A program made the translations under genes and the position numbers. Positions 1-5,742 of a stretch of 5,742 nt of DNA are shown one piece after another; position 1 is the first letter of the stretch, and the number at the start of each line of letters is the position of its first letter. The DNA is from Robiginitomaculum sp. (GTDB lineage: Bacteria; Pseudomonadota; Alphaproteobacteria; Caulobacterales; Maricaulaceae): the NCBI GenBank assembly GCA_016765255.1, contig JAESQI010000342.1, forward strand, positions 1-5,742, in the 5' to 3' direction. Below the pieces are notes generated by a model. It was not told where the DNA came from, did no database searches, and saw nothing but the letters and a program-made list of their open reading frames with translations.

Positions 1-1
1 C

Positions 2-493
2 CTCATGCCAAATCATGTGCACCTGATCATAACACCATCACACGAAGATGGACTTCGTGCTTGCGTAGCCAATGCTCATCGTCGATACGCTGGGCGAATT
101 AATGCGCGCAACAAATGGACAGGGCATCTCTGGCAAGGGAGGTTTGGGTCTGTTGTAATGGACGAGGCGCATTTGTACAATGCCTTTGCTTATGTAAGCC
201 TAAACCCAGTTCGCGCAGGCCTCGTTAAACGCGCCCAAGATTGGAAATGGTCGAGTGTGCGAGCGCACCTGTACGGGAAAGATGACGGCATAACCAATGT
301 CGCCGCCCTGCACGAACGTATTGATAATTTTGGTGACTATTTAAAACAAACATTTACGGATGATGATTATGAATCCATACGGCGCAGTGAGACTGTTGGG
401 CGCCCAATCGGAAGTGATGATTTTTTAAAGTCTCTTGAGGAGAAACTATCGCGGACACTACGTCGCCAACCCAGAGGAAGAAAAAAGAAATAA
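2..493 (+). CDS. REP-associated tyrosine transposase (RAYT, Y1/HUH family), 5'-truncated by window edge
   Basis: This is a single-strand DNA transposase of the IS200/IS605-like Y1 superfamily, RAYT branch, which cuts and rejoins DNA at REP-type hairpins. The reading frame is open at the left edge; the first full codon is Leu, giving the family-typical Leu-Met-Pro-Asn-His-Val-His-Leu, so the ATG at 5 is internal and about 50-60 N-terminal residues are probably missing. Counting from that Met, the HUH metal-binding pair is H4 and H6. A Gly-His-Leu-Trp-Gln-Gly-Arg-Phe block follows at 40-47, and the probable catalytic tyrosine is Y63 in the Tyr-Val-Ser-Leu-Asn-Pro-Val-Arg-Ala block. The conserved Trp-Lys-Trp-Ser-Ser segment follows, and the tail is very basic (Arg/Lys-rich last 15 residues). 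These family residues are seen directly; activity is inferred. I found no convincing REP palindrome in the 144 bp after the gene, so it may be a lone domesticated copy. Confidence 0.9.
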   Translation, partial: LMPNHVHLIITPSHEDGLRACVANAHRRYAGRINARNKWTGHLWQGRFGSVVMDEAHLYNAFAYVSLNPVRAGLVKRAQDWKWSSVRAHLYGKDDGITNVAALHERIDNFGDYLKQTFTDDDYESIRRSETVGRPIGSDDFLKSLEEKLSRTLRRQPRGRKKK

Positions 494-637
494 TACAGTT
501 ATTGGCATTGTAATGAAAACCTTTTTACGAGTCGTTTAGGCCTCTGCAATGTCCCCTCTTTATCCGAATAACAGATTGCCAGACTCTATAGGCCGCGTTA
601 AGTATTTATCTCGTAGCTCTGGATATGAAAGCCATCG

Positions 638-1978
638 ATGATTTACCATTCTTTGAAAGATAAAAACCTTAAGGCCAGTTTTAGTACGGCTCTCTTATCG
701 TCTCTTGCGCCTGACGGTGGGCTTTATATGCCTGACCGTTTCCCCGAATTTACGGATGAGCAGCTTGCGTATTTGGGCGCGTTGCCATTTCATGAATGCG
801 CGGGTAAACTGGCTCGGTTTTTTGTTGATGACAAATTTAGCCAAGAGAATTTAGACTCTATCTGCGCCGATGCGTATGATTTCGAATTGCCCTTAAAGAC
901 TTTATCGGGCGAGGTTTTAGACCCTGCACTGCCTGAACCAGAGGACGAATATATATTGGAGCTTTTTCACGGCCCTACCCTCGCCTTTAAAGATTTTGCC
1001 GCGCGGTTTATGGGCAGAGCGACAAGCCATTTACTGGCTCGCTCACATGAGACCCGCACTATTTTAGTGGCTACATCCGGCGATACTGGCGGCGCAATTG
1101 GGCATGCATTCTTGAACCAAAATGGCATAAGAGTGTTTATCTTATTCCCCCAAGGCGGGGTGAGTTCGGTTCAAGAGCATCAACTGACCTCTATGGGCGA
1201 AAATTCCAACGTCAAAGCCATCGCCATTGACGGCACTTTTGACGATTGTCAAATGTTGGTCAAGCAAGCTTTTGCTGATAAAGACCTTGCAGATAAACAT
1301 AAATTGATGTCCGCCAATTCCATAAATGTTGGCCGCGTGATTCCGCAAAGTTTTTATTGTTTCTGGACGAGTTTGCAAGTCAAAGCCGCCCACCCGAACA
1401 GGCCGATTGTTTATAGTATTCCGTCTGGGAACCTTGGAAATTTAACAGGCGGGCTGATTGCAAGACGCATGGGGGCGCCCATCAATAAATTTGTAGTGGG
1501 GAATAATGCCAATCACCCGTTTACGGATTATTTGAATACAGGAAATTACCAACCCTGCGCCTCTGTCCCAACTCTTTCCAATGCTATGGATATTGGGCGA
1601 CCAAATAATTTCCCGCGCATTCTAGCGTTGTTTAATCATGATCATGAGGCGATTGCTCAAATTTGCCACGGTGTACACTTTAGTGACGCAGACACCGAAC
1701 GGCACATGTTTAAAATATACCGAGATCATAATTATATCATGTGCCCCCACACGGCTGTGGGGCATATGGCTCTTGAGGATTTTGCGAGTTCGACACAAGA
1801 GGAATATACGAAAGTCACAGTTTCTACGGCCCACCCTGCCAAGTTCAAAGATGATGTGGAACGTATTTTGCAAATGGACATCCCCCTGCCGCCGTCTCTA
1901 CAAAGCTATGTGGACGCACCGTCTCATAAGCTTGTTATAGAACCGACACTGTCGGCTCTGAGCCATGTTTTGAATTAA
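638..1978 (+). CDS. thrC: Threonine synthase
   Basis: This cytoplasmic PLP enzyme converts O-phospho-L-homoserine and water to L-threonine and phosphate, the last step of threonine synthesis from aspartate. The 446 residues are close to the usual length for proteobacterial ThrC and look complete. The N-terminus carries the typical Ala-Pro-Asp-Gly-Gly-Leu-Tyr at 24-30. The PLP Schiff-base lysine is K118 in His-Gly-Pro-Thr-Leu-Ala-Phe-Lys-Asp. The Ala-Thr-Ser-Gly-Asp-Thr-Gly-Gly block (145-152) and Ser-Gly-Asn-Leu-Gly-Asn (263-268) are the expected phosphate- and cofactor-binding loops. The C-terminal Pro-His-Thr-Ala-Val-Gly-His (370-376) and Thr-Ala-His-Pro-Ala-Lys-Phe (397-403) are also family signatures. 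The ATG at 638 fits the family N-terminus, with only a weak purine stretch (GAAAG) before it. No clear promoter was found in 494-637, and no strong terminator separates it from convergent hemH. No other threonine genes adjoin it. Confidence 0.97.
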   Translation: MIYHSLKDKNLKASFSTALLSSLAPDGGLYMPDRFPEFTDEQLAYLGALPFHECAGKLARFFVDDKFSQENLDSICADAYDFELPLKTLSGEVLDPALPEPEDEYILELFHGPTLAFKDFAARFMGRATSHLLARSHETRTILVATSGDTGGAIGHAFLNQNGIRVFILFPQGGVSSVQEHQLTSMGENSNVKAIAIDGTFDDCQMLVKQAFADKDLADKHKLMSANSINVGRVIPQSFYCFWTSLQVKAAHPNRPIVYSIPSGNLGNLTGGLIARRMGAPINKFVVGNNANHPFTDYLNTGNYQPCASVPTLSNAMDIGRPNNFPRILALFNHDHEAIAQICHGVHFSDADTERHMFKIYRDHNYIMCPHTAVGHMALEDFASSTQEEYTKVTVSTAHPAKFKDDVERILQMDIPLPPSLQSYVDAPSHKLVIEPTLSALSHVLN

Positions 1979-2044
1979 AATGCGTCTCACTCGGAAACAA
2001 ACTTAAAACCTACATACCTGTTATTCGAAGAGCTTGCGGCTTAA

Positions 2045-3043
2045 TTATATGTTTTTTAGCACAATTGCACTTAGCAATTTAATATGATCTGCTTGGGCAT
2101 TTAAGCACGGAACAAGTGATAGGTTTTCACCGCCAAAAGATATAAATTTCTCTTTAGCCCGAATGGACAATTCTTCCAATGTTTCCAAACAATCGGCAGC
2201 AAATCCTGGGGTTATGAGGACAATATTTTTCTCCCCATTCTCCGCACATTCCTGTAACACGTCAATTGTATATGGGGTGAGCCATTGTTTGGGGCCAAAC
2301 CTAGATTGATATGTTAAAACCATCTTGTCTTGCAGGTCAGGAAGAGAGTTTTGCATCATTTTAAATGTTTGCGTGCACTCGTCTTCATAAGGGTCACCTT
2401 TGTCTATTGAGGACTTTGGCAGGCCATGAAAAGAAACCAGTATTTTATCAGCGGGATTTTTTTGGTTGTGCAGAAAGTTTTTCAAGCTTGAAGCCAATGC
2501 AGAAATGTACAAATCATGATCGTGATATGCCCGCGTACATTTCAACCGAACATTTGATTTTAGTTTTTTTTGTATGCGGTTCACCTCATCATGAACAGAC
2601 CCCGTCGTCGCGCCTGCATATTGAGGATATAAAGGCACAATTAAAACCTCGTCGCAGTCTTCAGCGGTCAAATCTTTGATGCCTTGCTCTATGGACGGCT
2701 GCCCGTACCGCATTGCGGCCCTTACGATTACTCTATCACCCACAGTTTCTTGCAAAGTATCTTGCACGGCTTTCGCCTGAGTTATTGTTGTTTGCACAAG
2801 GGTAGAGTATTGAGAATATTGCCCTGCCTCATCTTTATCCCAGATTAAGGCATATGCTTTAGCAGATTTTGCAGGCCGTGACCTTAATATAGTGCCGTAA
2901 AGAATTGGCCACCACAGCAATGGTGTCAATTCAATTACACGGCGATCTTTTAAGAACTGTGTCAAATATGTGCGCGTATCTTTAATTGTGGGCGCACTTG
3001 GCGACCCTAAATTTACCAGCAATACTCCAATTTTTGTGCGCAC
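2045..3043 (-). CDS. hemH: Ferrochelatase (protoheme ferro-lyase)
   Basis: Ferrochelatase inserts Fe2+ into protoporphyrin IX to make protoheme, the terminal step of the classical heme pathway, and is usually cytoplasmic and membrane-associated in bacteria. The 332 residues match the normal bacterial length. The N-terminus has the family Leu-Val-Asn-Leu-Gly-Ser-Pro (8-14). The catalytic histidine is H206 in Val-Ser-Phe-His-Gly-Leu-Pro, followed by the Asp-Pro-Tyr block (217-219). Next come Thr-Tyr-Gln-Ser-Arg-Phe-Gly (244-250) and Pro-Gly-Phe-Ala-Ala-Asp-Cys-Leu-Glu-Thr-Leu-Glu-Glu (279-291), where E287 is the conserved acidic partner. The C-terminal tail has only one cysteine (C313), so the [2Fe-2S] cluster found in some ferrochelatases is probably absent. 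The start is GTG, chosen because a well-spaced AAAGGA precedes it. The gene stands alone, convergent with thrC and divergent from the M2 peptidase gene. Two tandem TAA stops end it. Confidence 0.97.
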   Translation of the reverse strand: MRTKIGVLLVNLGSPSAPTIKDTRTYLTQFLKDRRVIELTPLLWWPILYGTILRSRPAKSAKAYALIWDKDEAGQYSQYSTLVQTTITQAKAVQDTLQETVGDRVIVRAAMRYGQPSIEQGIKDLTAEDCDEVLIVPLYPQYAGATTGSVHDEVNRIQKKLKSNVRLKCTRAYHDHDLYISALASSLKNFLHNQKNPADKILVSFHGLPKSSIDKGDPYEDECTQTFKMMQNSLPDLQDKMVLTYQSRFGPKQWLTPYTIDVLQECAENGEKNIVLITPGFAADCLETLEELSIRAKEKFISFGGENLSLVPCLNAQADHIKLLSAIVLKNI

Positions 3044-3182
3044 CTATTGTCCTTTGAAATGCTGATATTTATGTCACAGCGACCTTATACTCAGGGCTAA
3101 GCCCTTGACGTGTGTCTCCGTATGCTTACCAATACATTTATAAAAAATAAAGCATCGTTTATCATGAATATAGGAAAATTTG
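3044..3182. promoter_or_regulatory. Divergent hemH / M2 peptidase control region with dyad 3093-3105
   Basis: This 139-bp region must hold the promoters of both outward-reading genes. It contains a dyad with 6-bp perfect arms around one base, AGGGCT-A-AGCCCT (3093-3105). Its last base is the first base of TTGACG (3105-3110), a good -35-like hexamer for the rightward gene; 17 bp further on, ACCAAT (3128-3133) is only a poor -10. Leftward, TATAAG (3089-3084 on the minus strand) is a plausible hemH -10 without a clear -35. The dyad lies upstream of that -10 and on the rightward -35, a position where a bound protein could affect both genes. The hexamers and dyad are seen; their roles are inferred. 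I could not match the dyad to a named regulator such as Irr or FNR. Confidence 0.35.
3050..3055 (-). promoter_or_regulatory. Ribosome binding site of hemH
   Basis: On the minus strand this reads AAAGGA, with six bases between it and the GTG at 3043-3041. It is the best Shine-Dalgarno match in the window and fixes the non-ATG start of hemH. Confidence 0.75.
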
Positions 3183-5074
3183 ATGAAAAATATTTTCATA
3201 CTCACCGTTTCTGCAGCCGCCTTACTAACCGCGTCTTGCCAGGATAAAACTACGCGCTCAACTCAAGCAATGCAAATGCCCGCACAGTCAGAACAAGAAA
3301 CGGCTCCAACCATACAAGAGGCGAAAACCTTCTTGGAAACGTCCGCCAAAGAAATTGAAACACTAAGTCTCCGAGGGGCAAAAATTGCTTGGATCAATAA
3401 TAATTTTATCACAGAGGATACGGATTGGCTGGCATCTAAGGTCGGAGAAGAATTTGGGTTATTATCAACACGTTTAGCCAATTCTGCAAAACGGTTTAAC
3501 GATTTAAGCCTTCCTGCAGACATGGCGAGAAAAATGGATGGCCTAAAACGGGGAAGTAACTTCCCTGCCCCTGACAAAGAAGGTGCGGCAGCAGAACAGG
3601 CGACAATACAAACATCGCTCAACTCAGCGTATGGCAAAGGCGAATTTAGCTATAAAAGTAAGGATCCGCAATTTGCAGATTTCTACAAAGATAATGACAA
3701 GAACATTTTAAATCTTGGTCAAGCCTCAACCATTATGGCCAAATCACGAAACCCTGAAGAATTACAAAGTGTTTGGGAGGGATGGAGAACAATTTCGCCC
3801 AGTATGCGTAAGGAATATGCCCGTATGGTGGAAATTATAAACCAAGGCTCATCTGAACTTGGCTTTAAAGACACTGGCGCGCTCTGGCGAGCTGGCTATG
3901 ACATGCCCGCCGACGAATTTACCAAAGAAGCTGACCGGCTATGGTCACAAGTCAAACCACTTTACGACGAGCTTCATTGTCATGTCCGCGCCAAGCTCAA
4001 TGAAAATTACGGTGATGAAATCGTACCCTTGGACAAGCCTATTCGCGCTGACCTACTAGGCAATATGTGGGGACAATCTTGGGGAAATATTTATGACCTT
4101 GTTGAACCTGTTAAAAATGTCAAAACCATAGACGAAACGGCTTTGTTAAAAGCGGCAGGTTATGACGCGATTAAAATGGTCAAAACTGGTGAAGCTTTCT
4201 TCACGTCCCTTGGTTTTGCACCACTACCAGAAACATTTTGGCAACGCTCCTTGTTTTTAAAACCAAAAGACCGTGATGTGGTCTGTCATGCTTCTGCATG
4301 GGATTTGGATGACAAGGAAGATTTACGGATAAAAATGTGCATCAAAGTCGATAGCGAAGACTTTAAAACTATTCATCATGAGCTCGGACATAATTTCTAT
4401 CAACGCGCCTATAAAAACCAGTCAGTTTATTACAAAACTGGCGCAAATGACGGCTTTCATGAAGCCATTGGCGATATGATTGGTTTGTCAATCACACCTG
4501 AATACCTTGTGAAAATCGGCGTATTAGACGCAAAAGATGTGCCAGATGCGTCCGCTGATTTAAACCTTCTTATGCAACAGGCTATGGAAAAAGTAGCCTT
4601 CTTACCATTTGGCCTTATGGTTGACCAATGGCGTTGGAAAGTCTTTAACGGCGAGTATTCACCATCTGAATACAATGATGGTTGGTGGGAATTACGCAAT
4701 AAATATCAAGGTCTTAGAGCCCCATCTTCGAGGTCAACTAATGCTTTGACCCCGGCGCTAAATATCATATTCCTGGAAACACGCCCTATATGCGTTATTT
4801 CCTAGCCCATATTTTGCAATTCCAATTTCATAAAGCCGCCTGTGATATAGCTGGTAATACGGGCCCACTTCATTCGTGCTCAATTTACGGCAATAAAGAA
4901 GTTGGTGCGCGTTTTGATGCCATGATGAAAATGGGCGCGTCTCGGCCTTGGCAAGAGGCCCTCGAAGCCTTTACAGGTACTGATCAAATGGATGGTTCGG
5001 CGATACTTGAATATTTCGCCCCATTGATGGTGTATTTGCAAGAAGAAAATAAAGACCGCACCTGCGGTTGGTAA
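3183..5074 (+). pseudogene. Frameshifted peptidyl-dipeptidase, peptidase family M2 (ACE-like), lipoprotein
   Basis: Family M2 zinc metallopeptidases (angiotensin-converting enzyme relatives) release C-terminal dipeptides. ATG 3183 is preferred over TTG 3180 because AGGA at 3172-3175 lies seven bases before it. A lipoprotein signal precedes C19 (Leu-Thr-Ala-Ser-Cys); Gln at +2 suggests the outer membrane. The zinc site is H399-E400-x-x-H403 with E427 as third ligand in His-Glu-Ala-Ile-Gly-Asp. C368 and C386 match the ACE disulfide around Cys-His-Ala-Ser-Ala-Trp. After A521 the frame is lost at the TTT of 4745-4747: this frame adds 19 unrelated residues and stops at TAG 4803-4805. One extra T would restore a continuous 630-residue protein, a normal length for bacterial M2 enzymes. 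The lost part holds K527, H529, Y536 and Y539, equivalent to ACE K511, H513, Y520 and Y523, so the 540-residue product should be inactive. The cause may be a recent mutation or a sequencing error. Confidence 0.88.
4745..5074 (+). pseudogene. C-terminal segment of the M2 peptidase, in the -1 frame
   Basis: This is not an independent gene. It is the remaining 109 residues of the upstream M2 peptidase, read one base back. It opens with Phe-Asp-Pro-Gly-Ala-Lys-Tyr-His-Ile-Pro and Pro-Tyr-Met-Arg-Tyr-Phe, the ACE block that binds the substrate carboxylate and stabilises the transition state. It continues with Gln-Phe-Gln-Phe-His and two cysteines twelve positions apart (554 and 566 in the repaired numbering), matching ACE C538-C550, then Ser-Arg-Pro-Trp near the C-terminus. 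With the T restored, all these residues keep the same +16 offset from human testis ACE as the zinc ligands do, which points to a single-base loss. An internal ATG at 4790 could give a 94-residue product, but it has no clear ribosome binding site and would lack the zinc site. It ends at TAA 5072-5074, 20 bp before a strong terminator. Confidence 0.85.
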
Positions 5075-5094
5075 CGCCTAAACACAATATCTTT

Positions 5095-5125
5095 AATGGC
5101 CTTGTATACCCTACGGGGCCATTTT
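5095..5125 (+). terminator. Rho-independent terminator after the M2 peptidase gene
   Basis: A 12-bp uninterrupted stem pairs 5095-5106 with 5112-5123 (outer arms AATGGCC / GGCCATT, inner part with two G-T wobbles and GTA/TAC), closing a five-base TACCC loop. It ends in a short T run (5122-5125) that partly overlaps the stem. It begins 20 bp after the peptidase stop codon. The short T tract is the only weak point. Confidence 0.75.
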
Positions 5126-5156
5126 CATATGCTAGTGCCTTTCATATGCTGGCGCC
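5123..5156. repeat. Two tandem copies of a 17-bp repeat
   Basis: Copies at 5123-5139 (TTTCATATGCTAGTGCC) and 5140-5156 (TTTCATATGCTGGCGCC) differ at two of 17 positions, both transitions. The array starts inside the last base pair and T tract of the preceding terminator, and its second copy ends in a GGCGCC palindrome. A local duplication is the simplest origin; a paired protein-binding site upstream of the next gene is possible. Confidence 0.7.
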
Positions 5157-5177
5157 TTGGTAATTTTAATCTATAAT
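5149..5177 (+). promoter_or_regulatory. Candidate promoter for the 5248 ORF / selD-fusion unit
   Basis: A perfect TATAAT lies at 5172-5177. The hexamer 17 bp upstream, CTGGCG (5149-5154), matches TTGACA at only three of six positions and lies in the second copy of the 17-bp repeat. Transcription would start near 5184, leaving a leader of about 65 bases before the ATG at 5248. The AT-rich setting makes a chance TATAAT quite possible. Confidence 0.35.
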
Positions 5178-5247
5178 TAGGATCATCGTATTACTCATAC
5201 ATATATAAGCTTGAAATGTGGGCATTTTTAAAACAGGCATATCTTGA

Positions 5248-5451
5248 ATGGACAACCAAACAAAACCAATCCTAATACTCTCTGACCGAGATTATCAAAA
5301 TAATGAAATCAACACGGCATTTTTCGAGCGCGGATATAGTGTGTTTTCTCTGAGTTTTGACGGGTTTACAGACGATCAACTTCCGCTCTATCCACCAAAA
5401 GCCATCATTATTAAGGCAGAACAAGAAGGCGTCGGATATGACAATACATAG
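5248..5451 (+). CDS. Hypothetical 67-residue protein upstream of the selD fusion
   Basis: I do not recognise this protein. It has no signal peptide, transmembrane segment or cysteine. A strand-like stretch Lys-Pro-Ile-Leu-Ile-Leu-Ser-Asp (6-13) is followed by a probable helix around 19-28, a second hydrophobic stretch (30-37), and a third strand Lys-Ala-Ile-Ile-Ile-Lys (51-56). This beta-alpha-beta order recalls the first half of a CheY-like receiver or another Rossmann-like domain, but the acidic pocket and phosphorylatable Asp are not evident and the domain would be cut short. The ATG has only a weak AGG about ten bases upstream. The TAG at 5449-5451 is six bases before the start of the SelD fusion gene and in the same frame, so the two are probably co-transcribed and perhaps translationally coupled. 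Third-position GC by hand count is about 37% (25 of 67 codons), lower than in the next gene. It could be a real small protein, a decayed gene remnant or spurious. Confidence 0.5.
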   Translation: MDNQTKPILILSDRDYQNNEINTAFFERGYSVFSLSFDGFTDDQLPLYPPKAIIIKAEQEGVGYDNT

Positions 5452-5457
5452 TCAAAC

Positions 5458-5742
5458 ATGAAATCAAACACTAACAGCCCAATCGTCAAACACTTGGTTT
5501 TGGTCGGCGGTGGCCACAGCCATCTGGCGGTGCTAAAGCAATTCGGCATGAATCCGGTTCCAGGGCTTGGTCTCACCCTGATCAGCCGGGACATAGAAAC
5601 ACCTTATTCCGGCTCTCTGCCCGGACACATCAGTGGCATCTATGAATACGACGATATCCATATCGATCTGCGACCCTTGGCGCAATTTGCAGGGGCACGA
5701 CTGATTCAAAGTGAAATCACGCGCATTGATTTTGAACAGAAG
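5458..5742 (+). CDS. selD: NDH-like / selenide, water dikinase (SelD) fusion protein, N-terminal part, open at right edge
   Basis: The 95 visible residues match the N-terminal pyridine-nucleotide-disulfide oxidoreductase (NDH-2-like) domain that in many bacteria is fused ahead of SelD, the enzyme that makes selenophosphate from selenide and ATP for selenocysteine and selenouridine synthesis. The first strand and dinucleotide-binding loop read His-Leu-Val-Leu-Val-Gly-Gly-Gly-His-Ser-His (12-22). The characteristic Ser-Arg-Asp at 43-45, Thr-Pro-Tyr-Ser-Gly-Ser-Leu-Pro-Gly (48-56) and Ile-Asp-Leu-Arg-Pro-Leu-Ala (69-75) follow. The kinase domain lies beyond the window, so the fusion is inferred from this distinctive N-terminus; a stand-alone FAD-dependent oxidoreductase of the same family is the alternative. 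ATG 5458 is the only sensible start, but no Shine-Dalgarno sequence precedes it, suggesting coupling to the ORF that ends six bases upstream. Third-position GC by hand count is about 56% (53 of 95 codons), above that of its neighbours, a mild hint of a different origin. Confidence 0.8.
   Translation, partial: MKSNTNSPIVKHLVLVGGGHSHLAVLKQFGMNPVPGLGLTLISRDIETPYSGSLPGHISGIYEYDDIHIDLRPLAQFAGARLIQSEITRIDFEQK

Noticed and set aside
625..663. A 13-codon ORF (ATG at 625, TAA at 661) overlapping the start of thrC, possibly an attenuation leader peptide
   Set aside because: It contains no Thr and only one Ile codon, no terminator/antiterminator pair is seen, and it runs into the thrC coding sequence.
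1142..1393. Antisense and out-of-frame open frames inside thrC, hemH, the peptidase gene and the selD start
   Set aside because: They overlap well-identified genes fully and their translations show no recognisable domain.
1979..2044. Bidirectional terminator between convergent thrC and hemH
   Set aside because: Only a 3-bp AGC/GCT stem (2030-2040 area) is found, with no T tract, which is too weak to call.
3180..3182. TTG as the start of the M2 peptidase gene
   Set aside because: It lies only four bases from AGGA (3172-3175), while the ATG at 3183 is seven bases away and begins a normal lipoprotein leader.
4739..4750. Programmed -1 ribosomal frameshift in the peptidase gene
   Set aside because: The site reads AAT-GCT-TTG and lacks an X-XXY-YYZ slippery heptamer. 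A lost T is simpler.
5123..5156. CRISPR array
   Set aside because: There are only two directly abutting 17-bp copies, with no spacers and no cas genes.
5449..5451. TAG read through as pyrrolysine or another recoded residue
   Set aside because: No recoding machinery or stimulatory structure is visible, and the downstream ATG begins exactly where the fusion family's N-terminus is expected.

Overview
The window looks like chromosomal DNA from a Gram-negative bacterium, most likely a marine-type alphaproteobacterium. That placement is inference: it rests on the combination of a lipoprotein form of an M2 (ACE-like) peptidase, a proteobacterial-type ferrochelatase, and a SelD fused to an NADH-dehydrogenase-like domain, in DNA of moderate GC. 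No rRNA or taxonomic marker is present, so the rank is uncertain.

Layout from left to right. (1) Positions 2-493 (+) hold the C-terminal two thirds or so of a REP-associated tyrosine transposase (RAYT, Y1/HUH family), open at the left edge. (2) Positions 638-1978 (+) encode a complete threonine synthase, thrC. (3) Positions 2045-3043 (-) encode a complete ferrochelatase, hemH, convergent with thrC and starting at GTG behind a good ribosome binding site. (4) A 139-bp divergent intergenic region carries a short perfect dyad overlapping a TTGACG hexamer. (5) Positions 3183-5074 (+) hold an exported lipoprotein of peptidase family M2 that is split by one apparent missing T at 4745-4747. The conserved C-terminal catalytic block continues intact in the -1 frame, so this is a recent pseudogene or a base-call error. 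(6) A 12-bp-stem terminator at 5095-5125 is followed at once by two copies of a 17-bp tandem repeat. (7) Positions 5248-5451 (+) encode an unrecognised 67-residue protein. It ends in TAG six bases before, and in the same frame as, (8) the start at 5458 of a gene open at the right edge. That gene encodes the FAD/NAD(P)-binding N-terminus found in NDH-SelD fusion proteins (selenide, water dikinase).

The genes do not form one pathway. ThrC makes threonine, HemH makes protoheme, the M2 enzyme would trim peptides in the envelope, and the SelD fusion would make selenophosphate. Only the last two reading frames (5248-5451 and 5458 onward) look like one transcription unit. I see no defence system, CRISPR array, tRNA or other clearly new system. 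The points most worth checking are the single-base lesion in the peptidase and the arrangement just upstream of the selD fusion.
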